Source: Candidatus Bipolaricaulota bacterium (GTDB lineage Bacteria; Bipolaricaulota; Bipolaricaulia; UBA7950; UBA9294). Taken from it: a stretch of 19,502 nucleotides of DNA. The position numbers and the translations under genes were made by a program. The stretch lies in contig WFSM01000080.1 in assembly GCA_015485945.1 (NCBI GenBank), forward strand, positions 1 through 19,502, given 5' to 3'. Shown piece after piece: positions 6,514 through 14,504 of the stretch. The notes under the pieces are model-generated. The model worked only from the letters and a program-made list of their open reading frames with translations, did no database searches and was not told where the DNA came from. Position 1 is the first letter of the stretch; every line of letters starts with the position of its first letter.

Positions 6514-7692
6514 TTACGGCTCACCCGGCCATGGACCGATGATCCCTTTCACCGCCCATTGCATGCTGGTGAGGGAGTTAACCGACATCCACATCCCTGC
6601 CGGGACCTCGAGCTTACCCTTGCGGTCGTACACCGGCCCCTGGAATGGATCGAACGTGATGCCGGGATTAGCCATTTGATCCAGACGCGTTTGAATTAGA
6701 TCATACACGCTGATCTTCCCGAGCTCCGGGTCATCGACGATCGTTGCCTTCAGCTTGTTGATGAAGATCGGATTGATCGGCATGCCAGGCTTAGCGCCCA
6801 TCTCCACCGCACCTTGACTGAGAAGCCACCAGTAATCCACGTTCTGGAGGTTGTGTGCGGTGTAGGTCCCGTTGTACACCTTCCGGAGGAAGTCGGCATA
6901 GATCTTGTCCCAATGGACGAGTTCACCCGATATCACGTTGTTGGGCGCGAATCGGTACATCGGCGAATAGTGGGAGAAGCTGAGCGCGCCGTTGGCAGCG
7001 GCGACCTGAACCACGGTCGGGCTGTCCTGGGTGAATGCGAATACGTCGCATCCCTCGGCAACCAATGCCTCGGTCGCTTCTTTGGCGGCAGCTGGGTTCT
7101 CCCATGCTTCCGTCCAACGCACGTATACATTCGCATTGGGGTTAACCGTCCGCACGCCGATGGTGAACGCGCTGATATGCCGCTTCAGTTCCGGAATCGG
7201 GAATGCGCCTACATACCCGATCTTGTTTGTCTTGGTAAGCGCGCCCGCCATCAAACCATTTAGATAATAGACTTGATAGAAGTCGGCCATGTACGTGGCC
7301 ATGTTGGGTGCACGCTTGAACCCGGAACAGTGCGCGAAAATCACGTCGGGATATTTCTTCGCCGCCGCGAGTGTACCATTCATGAAGTCGAAGCTGGTGG
7401 TGAAGATGACGTTGCAGTGCTTGTCGTTTACCAGTTTGTCAATCGTTGAAACCGTGTCTCCGGCAGCAACATTCTCTACATACACTGTTTTCAACCACGG
7501 GAATTCTTTCGCTACGATCTGGCGCGCCACATCATGAGCGTGAGTCCACCCGTAGTCACCTATCGGCCCGACATAGATAAATCCCGCCGTGATCGGCGTG
7601 CCCGGAACGTAGGCTTTGGCCGCTCCGATTACCGCAATACCGGCAATCAGCACCACTGCCAACACCGCTGTCAACAAAATTTTCTTTTGCAT
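6514..7692 (-). CDS. BMP family ABC transporter substrate-binding protein
   Basis: This 392-residue exported protein belongs to the basic membrane protein (Med/PnrA/NupN-like) family that binds purine nucleosides or related compounds for ABC import. A Sec signal peptide is clear: KK at 3-4, hydrophobic stretch about 5-25, and likely cleavage after AKA near residue 27. There is no lipobox cysteine, unlike the lipoprotein members. The ligand-site segment reads GPIGDYGWTHAHD (42-54) instead of the DxSFN motif of PnrA, placing it in the GWT-type subgroup whose ligand may be a base or another compound. FTTSFDFMNGT and FAHCSGFKRAPN blocks match the family. The ATG follows AAGGAGGGG. It is the last gene of its operon, 72 bp after the second permease, and is followed by a strong terminator. 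Confidence 0.9.
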   Translation of the reverse strand: MQKKILLTAVLAVVLIAGIAVIGAAKAYVPGTPITAGFIYVGPIGDYGWTHAHDVARQIVAKEFPWLKTVYVENVAAGDTVSTIDKLVNDKHCNVIFTTSFDFMNGTLAAAKKYPDVIFAHCSGFKRAPNMATYMADFYQVYYLNGLMAGALTKTNKIGYVGAFPIPELKRHISAFTIGVRTVNPNANVYVRWTEAWENPAAAKEATEALVAEGCDVFAFTQDSPTVVQVAAANGALSFSHYSPMYRFAPNNVISGELVHWDKIYADFLRKVYNGTYTAHNLQNVDYWWLLSQGAVEMGAKPGMPINPIFINKLKATIVDDPELGKISVYDLIQTRLDQMANPGITFDPFQGPVYDRKGKLEVPAGMWMSVNSLTSMQWAVKGIIGPWPGEP

Positions 7693-7737
7693 GTTCCCCT
7701 CCTTCTTTTCGTTTATTCCGTTGGATTTCCGCCTCGC

Positions 7738-7762
7738 TTAGTGCAACGATCACCTCCTTTCT
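7738..7762 (-). promoter_or_regulatory. Perfect 16S-complementary Shine-Dalgarno with a start-His-stop mini-ORF
   Basis: On the minus strand, AGAAAGGAGGTGATC (7762 to 7748) is complementary over 15 bases to the canonical 16S rRNA tail GATCACCTCCTTTCT. It begins two bases after the stop codon of the second permease gene. Six bases after GGAGG comes TTG-CAC-TAA (7746-7738), a two-residue frame, so the strongest ribosome site in the window serves no real gene. The binding-protein ATG lies 45 bases beyond this stop, in the same frame, with its own AAGGAGGGG. It could load ribosomes or protect the downstream mRNA. Confidence 0.65.
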
Positions 7763-7764
7763 TG

Positions 7765-8694
7765 TTATTCCTCTCCACGTGTGTAGGGCAATGTCAACGC
7801 CGCTGGTGCGCCCATGCGCTTCTGCAGCGTGCCCCGTGACACGAAAATGAGGATTAAGATTGCGAATACATACGGCATTGCCTTCAATATCGATGGAGCC
7901 ACCCACATCTGCATTCGATACGCTAAAAAGTAAAGCGCGGCAAAGAAGTACGAGCCAACCAGCCCATACACCGGATTCCAAAACGCAAAGATGGTGAGGG
8001 CGATGACGATCCATCCTATTCCTCCAGTCATCCCCGCGGTCCACGCCGGTCGATAATAAATCGACAAATACGCTCCGGCGATCCCGGCGAATATGCCTCC
8101 TACAACCACACACAGGTAGCGGACACGAGCCACATTGACCCCGAGAGAGTCGGCGGTGGCCGGGTCTTCACCCACAGCGCGGATTGTTACGCCAATACGG
8201 GTATGAAACAGAATATACCACATAATCGGAACTAACAACATGGCGATATACGCGAGTAGACACTGCCGGGTGAAGAACCCTGGACCGATGATCGGAATTG
8301 CTGATAAGCCGGGTACGGTGGCTCTGGTCAACGGGGTAAACAGCGGTAACCCGACCCACGACCGCCCCAGCACTCCCGCCAACCCGAGCCCGAGCATGGT
8401 AAGAGCAAGACCGGATACCACTTGATTCGCCTTCAGTGTGATGCTGGCGAACGCGTGGATTAACGAGAACACTCCTCCAACCGCCGCTGCAACAATCACC
8501 CCAAGCCACGGCTGGCCAGTCTTCGAAGTGACCACGAACGCGGCGTACGCGCCCATAATCATCATCCCCTCAATGCCCAGGTTCAGTACTCCTGACCTCT
8601 CAGCGTAAATTTCACCGAGGGTGCCAAGCAGCAGCGGGGTCCCATATGCCAGCGCACGTGCAAACGTAGAGATAAGCCACGATTCCCACCCCAT
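7765..8694 (-). CDS. BMP/nucleoside-type ABC transporter permease, second subunit (NupQ/YufQ-like)
   Basis: This roughly 309-residue membrane protein is one of two permeases of the importer, belonging to the branched-chain/ribose-type permease family (BPD_transp_2). The LGEIYAERSGVLNLGIEGMM segment near the N-terminus is the hallmark of the shorter permease in nucleoside ABC systems. GVNVARVRYLCVV and the AGAYLS-type segments also match. Eight or more hydrophobic helices are visible. Two starts are possible: GTG at 8697, which overlaps the upstream stop as GTGA, or ATG at 8694. I prefer the ATG because the GGAGG site lies five bases before it but only two before the GTG. The family is firm; the substrate is inferred from the operon. 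Confidence 0.88.
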   Translation of the reverse strand: MGWESWLISTFARALAYGTPLLLGTLGEIYAERSGVLNLGIEGMMIMGAYAAFVVTSKTGQPWLGVIVAAAVGGVFSLIHAFASITLKANQVVSGLALTMLGLGLAGVLGRSWVGLPLFTPLTRATVPGLSAIPIIGPGFFTRQCLLAYIAMLLVPIMWYILFHTRIGVTIRAVGEDPATADSLGVNVARVRYLCVVVGGIFAGIAGAYLSIYYRPAWTAGMTGGIGWIVIALTIFAFWNPVYGLVGSYFFAALYFLAYRMQMWVAPSILKAMPYVFAILILIFVSRGTLQKRMGAPAALTLPYTRGEE

Positions 8695-9779
8695 CACTGC
8701 CTCCGTATCGAGATCTTATAGTTCATAAACAGCTCGCTCCCAATAAGGAAAAACATGATTAATCCATTGAATACATGAATCAACTGAAACGGAAGCCCAA
8801 GATTGACCTTGATTACATCCCCGCCGGCCATCAGCACCCCAAAGAAAAATGACGTAATAATCACCGCGAGCGGGTTCTTCCGCGCCAACCACGCAACAAT
8901 AATCGCCGTATAACCGTATCCCATCGATATTTGCGTCGGATCCAACAGTTGATAGTGCACTCCGGCTACTTCCCCCACCCCGGCGAGGCCAGCAAGGCCA
9001 CCGGAGAGCACCATAACGATGGCGATCGTCTTTAGCTCGCTGATCCCCGAGAATCGAGCGGCATGTGGGTTCTCACCGACAACCCGGATTTCGAACCCGC
9101 CGCGCGTGCGGTTTAAGAAGATGTACATGATGACTGCAAGCACGATTCCCAACACCAGGGTCGGCCAATGCACATGGCTTTGCCCGATAACCGGGATGCG
9201 AGCCGCCGGCGGGAACATGTCGGTGTACGCGTACCCGCGCATGCTTGGACCGCGCCACGGGCCGTGGATCAGCCACAATACCACGTATAGCGCGATGTAG
9301 TTCATCATCAGTGTGGTGATGACGTCGTTGATCCCCAATTTGACCTTGAGTACCGCGGGGATCACCCCCCACAGCGCTCCGGCGGAAAATCCGGCGAAGA
9401 ACATAGCTGGAAGAAGAAGCGGGCCCGGCAATCCGGAAAACAGCGCGACACCAGTGGCAGCGACCGCGCCCAACAGGAGTTGCCCATCAGCGCCGATGTT
9501 CCAGAACAGCGCCCGGAACGCGATTGTCAGTCCAATCCCACACAGCAGCAGCGGAATCATCCGACGTAACGTTTCGCTGATTCCACTCCAGTTACCGAGT
9601 GCACCGCCGATAATAGAGCGGTAAGCACTGATCGGAGACACGCCATAGGCAGCAAAGAATATCGCGGCAACAAGCAACGCGGCAACGATAGCAATGATAG
9701 ATACGAGAAAGATAACCCCGCCGGATGGAACCGGCCGCCGCTCGATCTTAAGCCACTTTGGCGTTAGTACTTTGAGCAC
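8694..9779 (-). CDS. BMP/nucleoside-type ABC transporter permease, first subunit (NupP/YufP-like)
   Basis: This 361-residue membrane protein is the longer permease of the importer. After a positively charged N-terminus (KWLKIERRP) come a hydrophobic helix at about 20-46 and the family segment ALFWNIGADGQLLLGAVAATG. GINDVITTLMMNYIA and RVVGENPHAARFSGI are also typical of YufP/NupP-like proteins. The start is GTG at 9779, with AAGGAG eight bases upstream; the site and start lie inside the end of the ATPase gene, giving a 32-base overlap and probable coupling. Its stop overlaps the next gene's GTG/ATG start. Length agrees with the family. Confidence 0.88.
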   Translation of the reverse strand: MLKVLTPKWLKIERRPVPSGGVIFLVSIIAIVAALLVAAIFFAAYGVSPISAYRSIIGGALGNWSGISETLRRMIPLLLCGIGLTIAFRALFWNIGADGQLLLGAVAATGVALFSGLPGPLLLPAMFFAGFSAGALWGVIPAVLKVKLGINDVITTLMMNYIALYVVLWLIHGPWRGPSMRGYAYTDMFPPAARIPVIGQSHVHWPTLVLGIVLAVIMYIFLNRTRGGFEIRVVGENPHAARFSGISELKTIAIVMVLSGGLAGLAGVGEVAGVHYQLLDPTQISMGYGYTAIIVAWLARKNPLAVIITSFFFGVLMAGGDVIKVNLGLPFQLIHVFNGLIMFFLIGSELFMNYKISIRRQ

Positions 9780-11352
9780 TTGCTGATACTCCTTGCTTTT
9801 CCCCGGCCATCATCAGCCCAATTTCTTCTATTTTCGCGGCAGCGCCATCAACGATACCCATCACTCCGCCCTGGAACATGACCATAATTCGGTCAGATAG
9901 GGTCATCACCTCTTCCAAATCCTCAGAGATTAACAGAATCCCGGCACCGCGGTCGCGTTGCTGCAGGAGAATCTGTCGTATCTGCTCCGTCGCTCCGACA
10001 TCGAGACCATAAGTAGGATGAGCGGCGACAATCAATCGTGGATCTCCGGACAATTCGCGCGCCAACACCAGTCGTTGGATGTTCCCTCCCGATAAGAGCT
10101 TCACTGCGGTTTCGTCGCTTGGGGCAATGATTTGGTATTCCTTCATCGCCTGTTGGGCCATTTGTTTGGCATAGCGGTAGTCGATGAACATGCCGTGAGA
10201 AACCGGAGGATAGCGATAGCTCTTCAGGACAAGGTTTTCACGGATGCTCATATTGGGGACGGTCCCCATGGTGATGCGTTCGGTGGGGACATGTGCTACT
10301 CCCGCCGCAGCGATTTTGCGGGCGGAGTGATTGGTGACGTTTTTACCAGCAAGCATCACGCGACCGCGGGTCGCATGACGCAGTCCGGTGAGCACCTCGG
10401 CGAGTTCTTTCTGCCCGTTTCCCGACACCCCCGCTACCCCGAGGATCTCGCCCTCATACAGATCAAATGACATTCCCCGCAATGCCGGCAATCCCCGGTC
10501 GTTTAGCGCATGCAGCTCCGTCACTTCAAGCAGTTTATCCCCGCGATGCACCGGTGTTTTTTCCACCCGGAACACAACCTCCCGCCCCACCATCAGTTTC
10601 GCAAGGGACGGCTTGTCGGTCTCACTGGTCAACTGCGTTCCTACCACCTTTCCTTTACGCAGCACCGTGACCCGATCACTTACTTCCATCACCTCGTCAA
10701 GCTTATGAGTGATGAAAATGATCGTCAGACCGTCGTCCACCAATGTACGCAACGTGGAAAACAGTTGATCCACTTCTTGCGGTGTGAGGACACTTGTCGG
10801 TTCATCCATGATCAGGATGTCGGCATCGCGATACAGCGCTTTGATGATTTCTACCCGTTGCTGTTGTCCCACTGAGAGCTGCCAGATCTTCGCCTGCGGA
10901 TCAACGGCAAGTCCGTACGCATTCGCAATCTTATTGATCTTGGCGCGCACCTTACGGATATTGAGAAACGGCCCCGTTCCTTCATCCAACCCTAAGATGA
11001 TATTCTCCGCAGCAGTTAGCGTGGGAACGAGACGGAAGTGCTGGTGTACCATACCAATCCGATGCACAAGCGCATCTTTCGGCGAGCGGATTTTTGTTGG
11101 CACACCGGTTAACAAAATCTCACCGGCATCCGGCTGATACAATCCGTACAGGATACGCATCAACGTCGTCTTGCCGGCACCGTTTTCACCAAGCAGACAG
11201 TGAATTTCCCCTCGGTTTATTTTGAGATTAATGCCATCGTTAGCCACTACGCCAGGAAAACGTTTGACGATTCCGCGCAACTCAATAGCACAATCTGACG
11301 GGGATGCCGCGGTTTTCATTTCTGTACCATCGGTCATGCTGCCAGACATCAT
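9748..11352 (-). CDS. BMP/nucleoside-type ABC transporter ATP-binding protein (NupO/YufO-like, tandem ABC domains)
   Basis: This 534-residue protein has two ABC domains, as in RbsA/MglA/NupO. Domain 1 is canonical: Walker A GENGAGKT at 55-62, signature LSVGQQQR at 159-166 and Walker B ILIMDE at 179-184. Domain 2 is degenerate in the family-typical way: GVSGNGQKE replaces Walker A at 308-316, the signature is LSGGN at 420-424, and the Walker B region reads VAAHPTYGLDVGA at 442-454, without the catalytic glutamate. One active and one degenerate site is usual for these importers. It is the first gene of the operon. The start is ATG-ATG at 11352/11349; AGGA seven bases upstream coincides with the predicted promoter -10, so translation may be leaderless or begin at a later ATG (11337 or 11319). 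Confidence 0.9.
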   Translation of the reverse strand: MMSGSMTDGTEMKTAASPSDCAIELRGIVKRFPGVVANDGINLKINRGEIHCLLGENGAGKTTLMRILYGLYQPDAGEILLTGVPTKIRSPKDALVHRIGMVHQHFRLVPTLTAAENIILGLDEGTGPFLNIRKVRAKINKIANAYGLAVDPQAKIWQLSVGQQQRVEIIKALYRDADILIMDEPTSVLTPQEVDQLFSTLRTLVDDGLTIIFITHKLDEVMEVSDRVTVLRKGKVVGTQLTSETDKPSLAKLMVGREVVFRVEKTPVHRGDKLLEVTELHALNDRGLPALRGMSFDLYEGEILGVAGVSGNGQKELAEVLTGLRHATRGRVMLAGKNVTNHSARKIAAAGVAHVPTERITMGTVPNMSIRENLVLKSYRYPPVSHGMFIDYRYAKQMAQQAMKEYQIIAPSDETAVKLLSGGNIQRLVLARELSGDPRLIVAAHPTYGLDVGATEQIRQILLQQRDRGAGILLISEDLEEVMTLSDRIMVMFQGGVMGIVDGAAAKIEEIGLMMAGEKQGVSASAQSTNAKVA

Positions 11353-11358
11353 GACAGT

Positions 11359-11387
11359 ATCCTAGCAACATTTAGTCACGGCGTCAA
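11359..11387 (-). promoter_or_regulatory. Promoter of the BMP-family ABC transporter operon
   Basis: On the minus strand, TTGACG (11387-11382, five of six consensus bases) and TAGGAT (11364-11359, four of six) have an ideal 17-bp spacer. The expected start of transcription, about seven bases downstream, is base 11352, exactly the first base of the annotated ATG. The transcript would then be leaderless, or translation starts at a later ATG. Confidence 0.6.
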
Positions 11388-11472
11388 GTCCGATTACACG
11401 GCGCACCACCTGGAAAACCAGCCCCGACCTGGCCGCGGGCACAACTTTTCCACGGCGTCGCCCGATTCAAAC

Positions 11473-11501
11473 TTGATCAGGTGGGCAGTTTCGTTTACCG
11501 T
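11473..11501 (+). promoter_or_regulatory. Weak candidate promoter of the MFS gene
   Basis: TTGATC (11473-11478) and TACCGT (11496-11501) are separated by 17 bp, and transcription would start near 11508, about 22 bases before the ATG. The -10 match is poor. It lies in the 177-bp divergent region shared with the ABC operon; I see no clear operator repeat in that region. Confidence 0.25.
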
Positions 11502-11529
11502 ACGCGCATCGGGTTACTAAGGCGGAGAA

Positions 11530-12792
11530 ATGGCCATACCTAAAGATTTAATGTACCACAAATTTCGCGCGTACGGCTTTCTGAAAAACCTCCGTTTCTT
11601 CGACCCATTCATTATTCTATTCTTCCGCGAGATGGGCCTTTCTTTCCTGGAAATCGGGGTCCTGTTCTCAGTGCGTGAAATTTCCACAAACTTTCTCGAA
11701 ATCCCAACCGGCGTGCTGGCGGATTCATACGGCCGTCGCAAGTCGATGCTCGCCGCGTTCGCATCATACCTCATTGCGTTCGCCATCTTTTACGCGTTTC
11801 CTCACTTCATGCTCTACATCGTAGCGATGATCCTATTCGCATTTGGGGAAGCATTCCGGTCCGGAACACACAAAGCGATGATTTTGGAATATCTGCGAAT
11901 TAAGGGAATCGCGGATAAAAAGGTAGAATATTACGGACACACGCGGGCAGCATCGCAATTTGGTTCGGCAATCGCCGCATTGATCGCCGCTGGGCTTGTG
12001 TTCCACTCGGGTAGCTATCGTATCGTGTTTCTCGCATCGATGGTCCCGTACGTTTTGGAGTTGTTCCTCATGGCATCATATCCCAAAGTACTCGATGGCG
12101 AGTTAATCCACGTCGAGGGGGGATGGGTGAAGAAGCTGGGGCAACGGATAGGGTACACCACTAAGGAATCAATCCGCATGCTGCGCCGAATCGATCTGCT
12201 GCGCGGGCTGCTCAACGGCGCCTCATTCGACGCCCTGTTCAAATCGACCAAGGACTACTTACAGCCGATCCTGCAGTCACAGGCAGTTGCACTTCCAGTT
12301 CTAATCTCCCTATCAACCGATAAGCGCACCGCACTGATCGTGGGCGGGCTGTACTTTTTCATCTATCTGGGGACGAGTTACGCCGCCTCACACGCCGGAA
12401 CGGTGGTAGGACGTGTGCGCTCCCTGCCGCGGACGGCAAACTTCATTTATCTAGCAGGGGCAGTTTTGCTGGCAGGGGCGGGATTATCAGCGTGGAAAGA
12501 CCTCCGTTGGATCGCGATTGTGGCGTTTCTCGTCCTGTATGTGCTCCAAAACCTCCGTCGCCCAGTGATGGTGGGGTACCTGGCAGAACTAATCCCGCAG
12601 CGAACGATGGCCACCGGGCTATCCGTGGAATCACAGTTGCGCACGCTGATAATGGCAGGGTTGGCCCCCATTGTGGGAATGCTCGCCGATCGATTTGGAG
12701 TCGGCCTGGCAGTGGGAGTTATCGGATTAATCGGTTTGGTACTGACCTGGCTGTTGCATATAAATGAAACCCATGTTCGTACTCCGGTGTAG
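11530..12792 (+). CDS. Major facilitator superfamily (MFS) transporter
   Basis: This 420-residue membrane protein has about twelve hydrophobic helices in two halves joined by a basic cytoplasmic stretch around residues 195-225. The MFS loop motif between helices 2 and 3 is present as GVLADSYGRRKSM at residues 61-73, preceded by ISTNFLEIPT. The start ATG follows AAGG seven bases upstream and GGAG two bases upstream. The substrate is not deducible; the EIPTGVLAD-type signature is found in many uncharacterised efflux-type MFS proteins. It is transcribed divergently from the ABC importer and leads into the CsgG-like gene after 39 bp. GC content looks lower than in the molybdopterin operon. Confidence 0.85.
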   Translation: MAIPKDLMYHKFRAYGFLKNLRFFDPFIILFFREMGLSFLEIGVLFSVREISTNFLEIPTGVLADSYGRRKSMLAAFASYLIAFAIFYAFPHFMLYIVAMILFAFGEAFRSGTHKAMILEYLRIKGIADKKVEYYGHTRAASQFGSAIAALIAAGLVFHSGSYRIVFLASMVPYVLELFLMASYPKVLDGELIHVEGGWVKKLGQRIGYTTKESIRMLRRIDLLRGLLNGASFDALFKSTKDYLQPILQSQAVALPVLISLSTDKRTALIVGGLYFFIYLGTSYAASHAGTVVGRVRSLPRTANFIYLAGAVLLAGAGLSAWKDLRWIAIVAFLVLYVLQNLRRPVMVGYLAELIPQRTMATGLSVESQLRTLIMAGLAPIVGMLADRFGVGLAVGVIGLIGLVLTWLLHINETHVRTPV

Positions 12793-12831
12793 ATAATCAC
12801 GAATCGTGCGAAAACTCGAAGGAGGAAAGAC

Positions 12832-14469
12832 GTGAATCGTTTTGTGCCAATCATCATTGTACTGCTCGTCTCCCTGTTTATGGTAACTGCACTGGGAAAA
12901 CCCGACTTGGTGGTCACCAAAATATCGCTGACTCCGCCATCTCCGGTCGCCGGTGACGACGTCACCATCACCGCTGTTATCAAAAACGTGGGCACAAGTG
13001 CGGCCAGCCAAACGTTTGACGTGCGTTTTCTCGTCGATGGGTTCCCAGTAGGAATCGGATCGATCCCGTTCGGGCTCGGACCCGGTGCCACCAAATCAGC
13101 GACGACAACATGGACAGCGGAAGTGGGCACGCACACGATCACGGCCCAAGCCGACCAACCGTTCAACAAAATAGACGAGTCAAACGAGCAAAACAACGAT
13201 CTCGTCGCCACCGTTGTCATTCCCGTCAATCCTGCCGTCGCCAAACAGATTGCCCCGCTCAAGGTGGCGGTAGCGCGATTTAACGACCGCAGCGGTTCGG
13301 GGTTCATCAACATGGGGGCGGGCGTAGCGGACGAACTGATCTCGCGGTTGGTCAACAGTGGCGTGCACGTGCTCGAACGGGGAGAGTTGGAAGCATCGAT
13401 GCAGAAACGAAACCTCAATCCGTCCCTCCAATCCGATCTTATCACCGCTAGTCGCCTCCTCGGAGCGGATCTGTTGATCGTCGGTACGGTTACCAAGGTA
13501 GCCATGGCCCGCGCATCGCTGAGCCTCGGGTTCTTCACGGTGAGCAGCGCCACGGTCACGGTATCGATGACCGCACAACTGATAAACGTATACACATCCA
13601 AAGTCGTAAATTCGGTATCTGCATCCGGATCGGAACAAGGAGCAACCGGGTTTTCCGTGGACTTTGGAAAGATCATTTCACTGACCCGACCAGCAGCAAC
13701 AACCGTGTGCACCGGCGGATTACGTACTGATCGCCCTGCCTACTTTCCCAACGAAACAGTGCGCATTGGCTACCGCAATCCCGGACCGCCAAAGTGGTAC
13801 GGGATCGAAATCCATAAAGCCAGCGGACCGTTCCTTAAATGGCTTGGATGGCAGTTTATTCCCACCGGTGGGTGCGGGGAGTGGCTATGGGACCAACGTG
13901 ATGCATCCAACATGCAGATGGGGGCTGGGTTCTACACCGCCAAATTGTGGGATGGGTCGACGTATCTTGCCACGGTGAACTTCCAAATTCGCCCCGGAGC
14001 CGGCCCGACGGCGCCGTTGGTCGATGAAATTACGGTAGGGAACAACCAGTTCGCCAATACGATTGTGGGGCGTGCGATCAACCGCGGGTTAAACCAGCTC
14101 ACCGCCCGCCTGATCAACGGAATGGCCCAGGTTGCGACTCAAGTCATCGCTGATCGCTCCACCGCCCCCACTACCCCCACGGCGACCGCGCTCGTGCCGC
14201 GGGTAGGGCAAATAGCGGCGATTCTTCCGGACGGTCGCGTAGTGATCAACATCGGAGCAAATGCCGGCGTTCATAAAGGGGACTTCTTCCAAGTTCTGGA
14301 CACGGTGAATCTGATCACCAATCCGACCACCGGCCGGGTGGTGAGTTACGACGTGCAGGGAGTAAAAGGGGAAATCGTAATCGTGGAAGTACGTGATCAA
14401 GTTGCCTATGGAATCAAAACGTCAAAATTCGATCTGCTCGTCGGGGACGTAGTCCGTCCATCCAGTTGA
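12832..14469 (+). CDS. Exported multidomain protein with CARDB and CsgG-like domains
   Basis: This 545-residue protein starts at GTG behind AAGGAGG. A signal peptide covers about residues 1-22 (no lipobox cysteine). Residues 24-130 form a CARDB-type beta-sandwich (PDLVVTKISLTPPSPVAGDD, then IDESNEQNND at 114-123). Residues 142-285 match the N-terminal part of CsgG-like proteins (LKVAVARFNDRSG, ADELISRLVNSGVHVLER, ASRLLGADLLIVGTVT). A beta-rich stretch with two cysteines (293 and 348) follows, about 290-388. Residues 395-440 (ANTIVGRAINRGLNQLTARL) look like the closing CsgG helices. Residues 455-545 form a small beta domain (GQIAAILPDGRVVINIGANA, GVHKGDFFQVL) resembling those ending FlgT/CsgG-type proteins. 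It probably acts in the periplasm or at the cell surface; CsgG itself is an outer-membrane secretion pore, but pore formation is not shown here. Confidence 0.75.
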   Translation: MNRFVPIIIVLLVSLFMVTALGKPDLVVTKISLTPPSPVAGDDVTITAVIKNVGTSAASQTFDVRFLVDGFPVGIGSIPFGLGPGATKSATTTWTAEVGTHTITAQADQPFNKIDESNEQNNDLVATVVIPVNPAVAKQIAPLKVAVARFNDRSGSGFINMGAGVADELISRLVNSGVHVLERGELEASMQKRNLNPSLQSDLITASRLLGADLLIVGTVTKVAMARASLSLGFFTVSSATVTVSMTAQLINVYTSKVVNSVSASGSEQGATGFSVDFGKIISLTRPAATTVCTGGLRTDRPAYFPNETVRIGYRNPGPPKWYGIEIHKASGPFLKWLGWQFIPTGGCGEWLWDQRDASNMQMGAGFYTAKLWDGSTYLATVNFQIRPGAGPTAPLVDEITVGNNQFANTIVGRAINRGLNQLTARLINGMAQVATQVIADRSTAPTTPTATALVPRVGQIAAILPDGRVVINIGANAGVHKGDFFQVLDTVNLITNPTTGRVVSYDVQGVKGEIVIVEVRDQVAYGIKTSKFDLLVGDVVRPSS

Positions 14470-14495
14470 CTGCGGTGATAAAAATGCGTTAGACT
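14466..14495 (+). promoter_or_regulatory. Candidate promoter for the small exported protein and glmM
   Basis: TTGACT (14466-14471, five of six) overlaps the stop codon of the CsgG-like gene, and TAGACT (14490-14495, four of six) follows after 18 bp. Transcription would begin near 14502, about three bases before the ATG at 14505. That start has no recognisable Shine-Dalgarno, which supports a leaderless transcript. Confidence 0.45.
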
Positions 14496-14504
14496 TATGG
14501 CACT

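Noticed and set aside
7556..8113. Minus-strand frame starting inside the second permease and running through the perfect Shine-Dalgarno into the binding-protein gene
   Set aside because: It is out of frame with both genes and its product has no recognisable pattern; the GTG within the ribosome site itself is too close to serve as a start.
12447..13712. Minus-strand open frame (421 codons) opposite the MFS and CsgG-like genes
   Set aside because: It spans two opposing genes and their intergenic gap; its S/T/P/R-rich translation has no recognisable motif.
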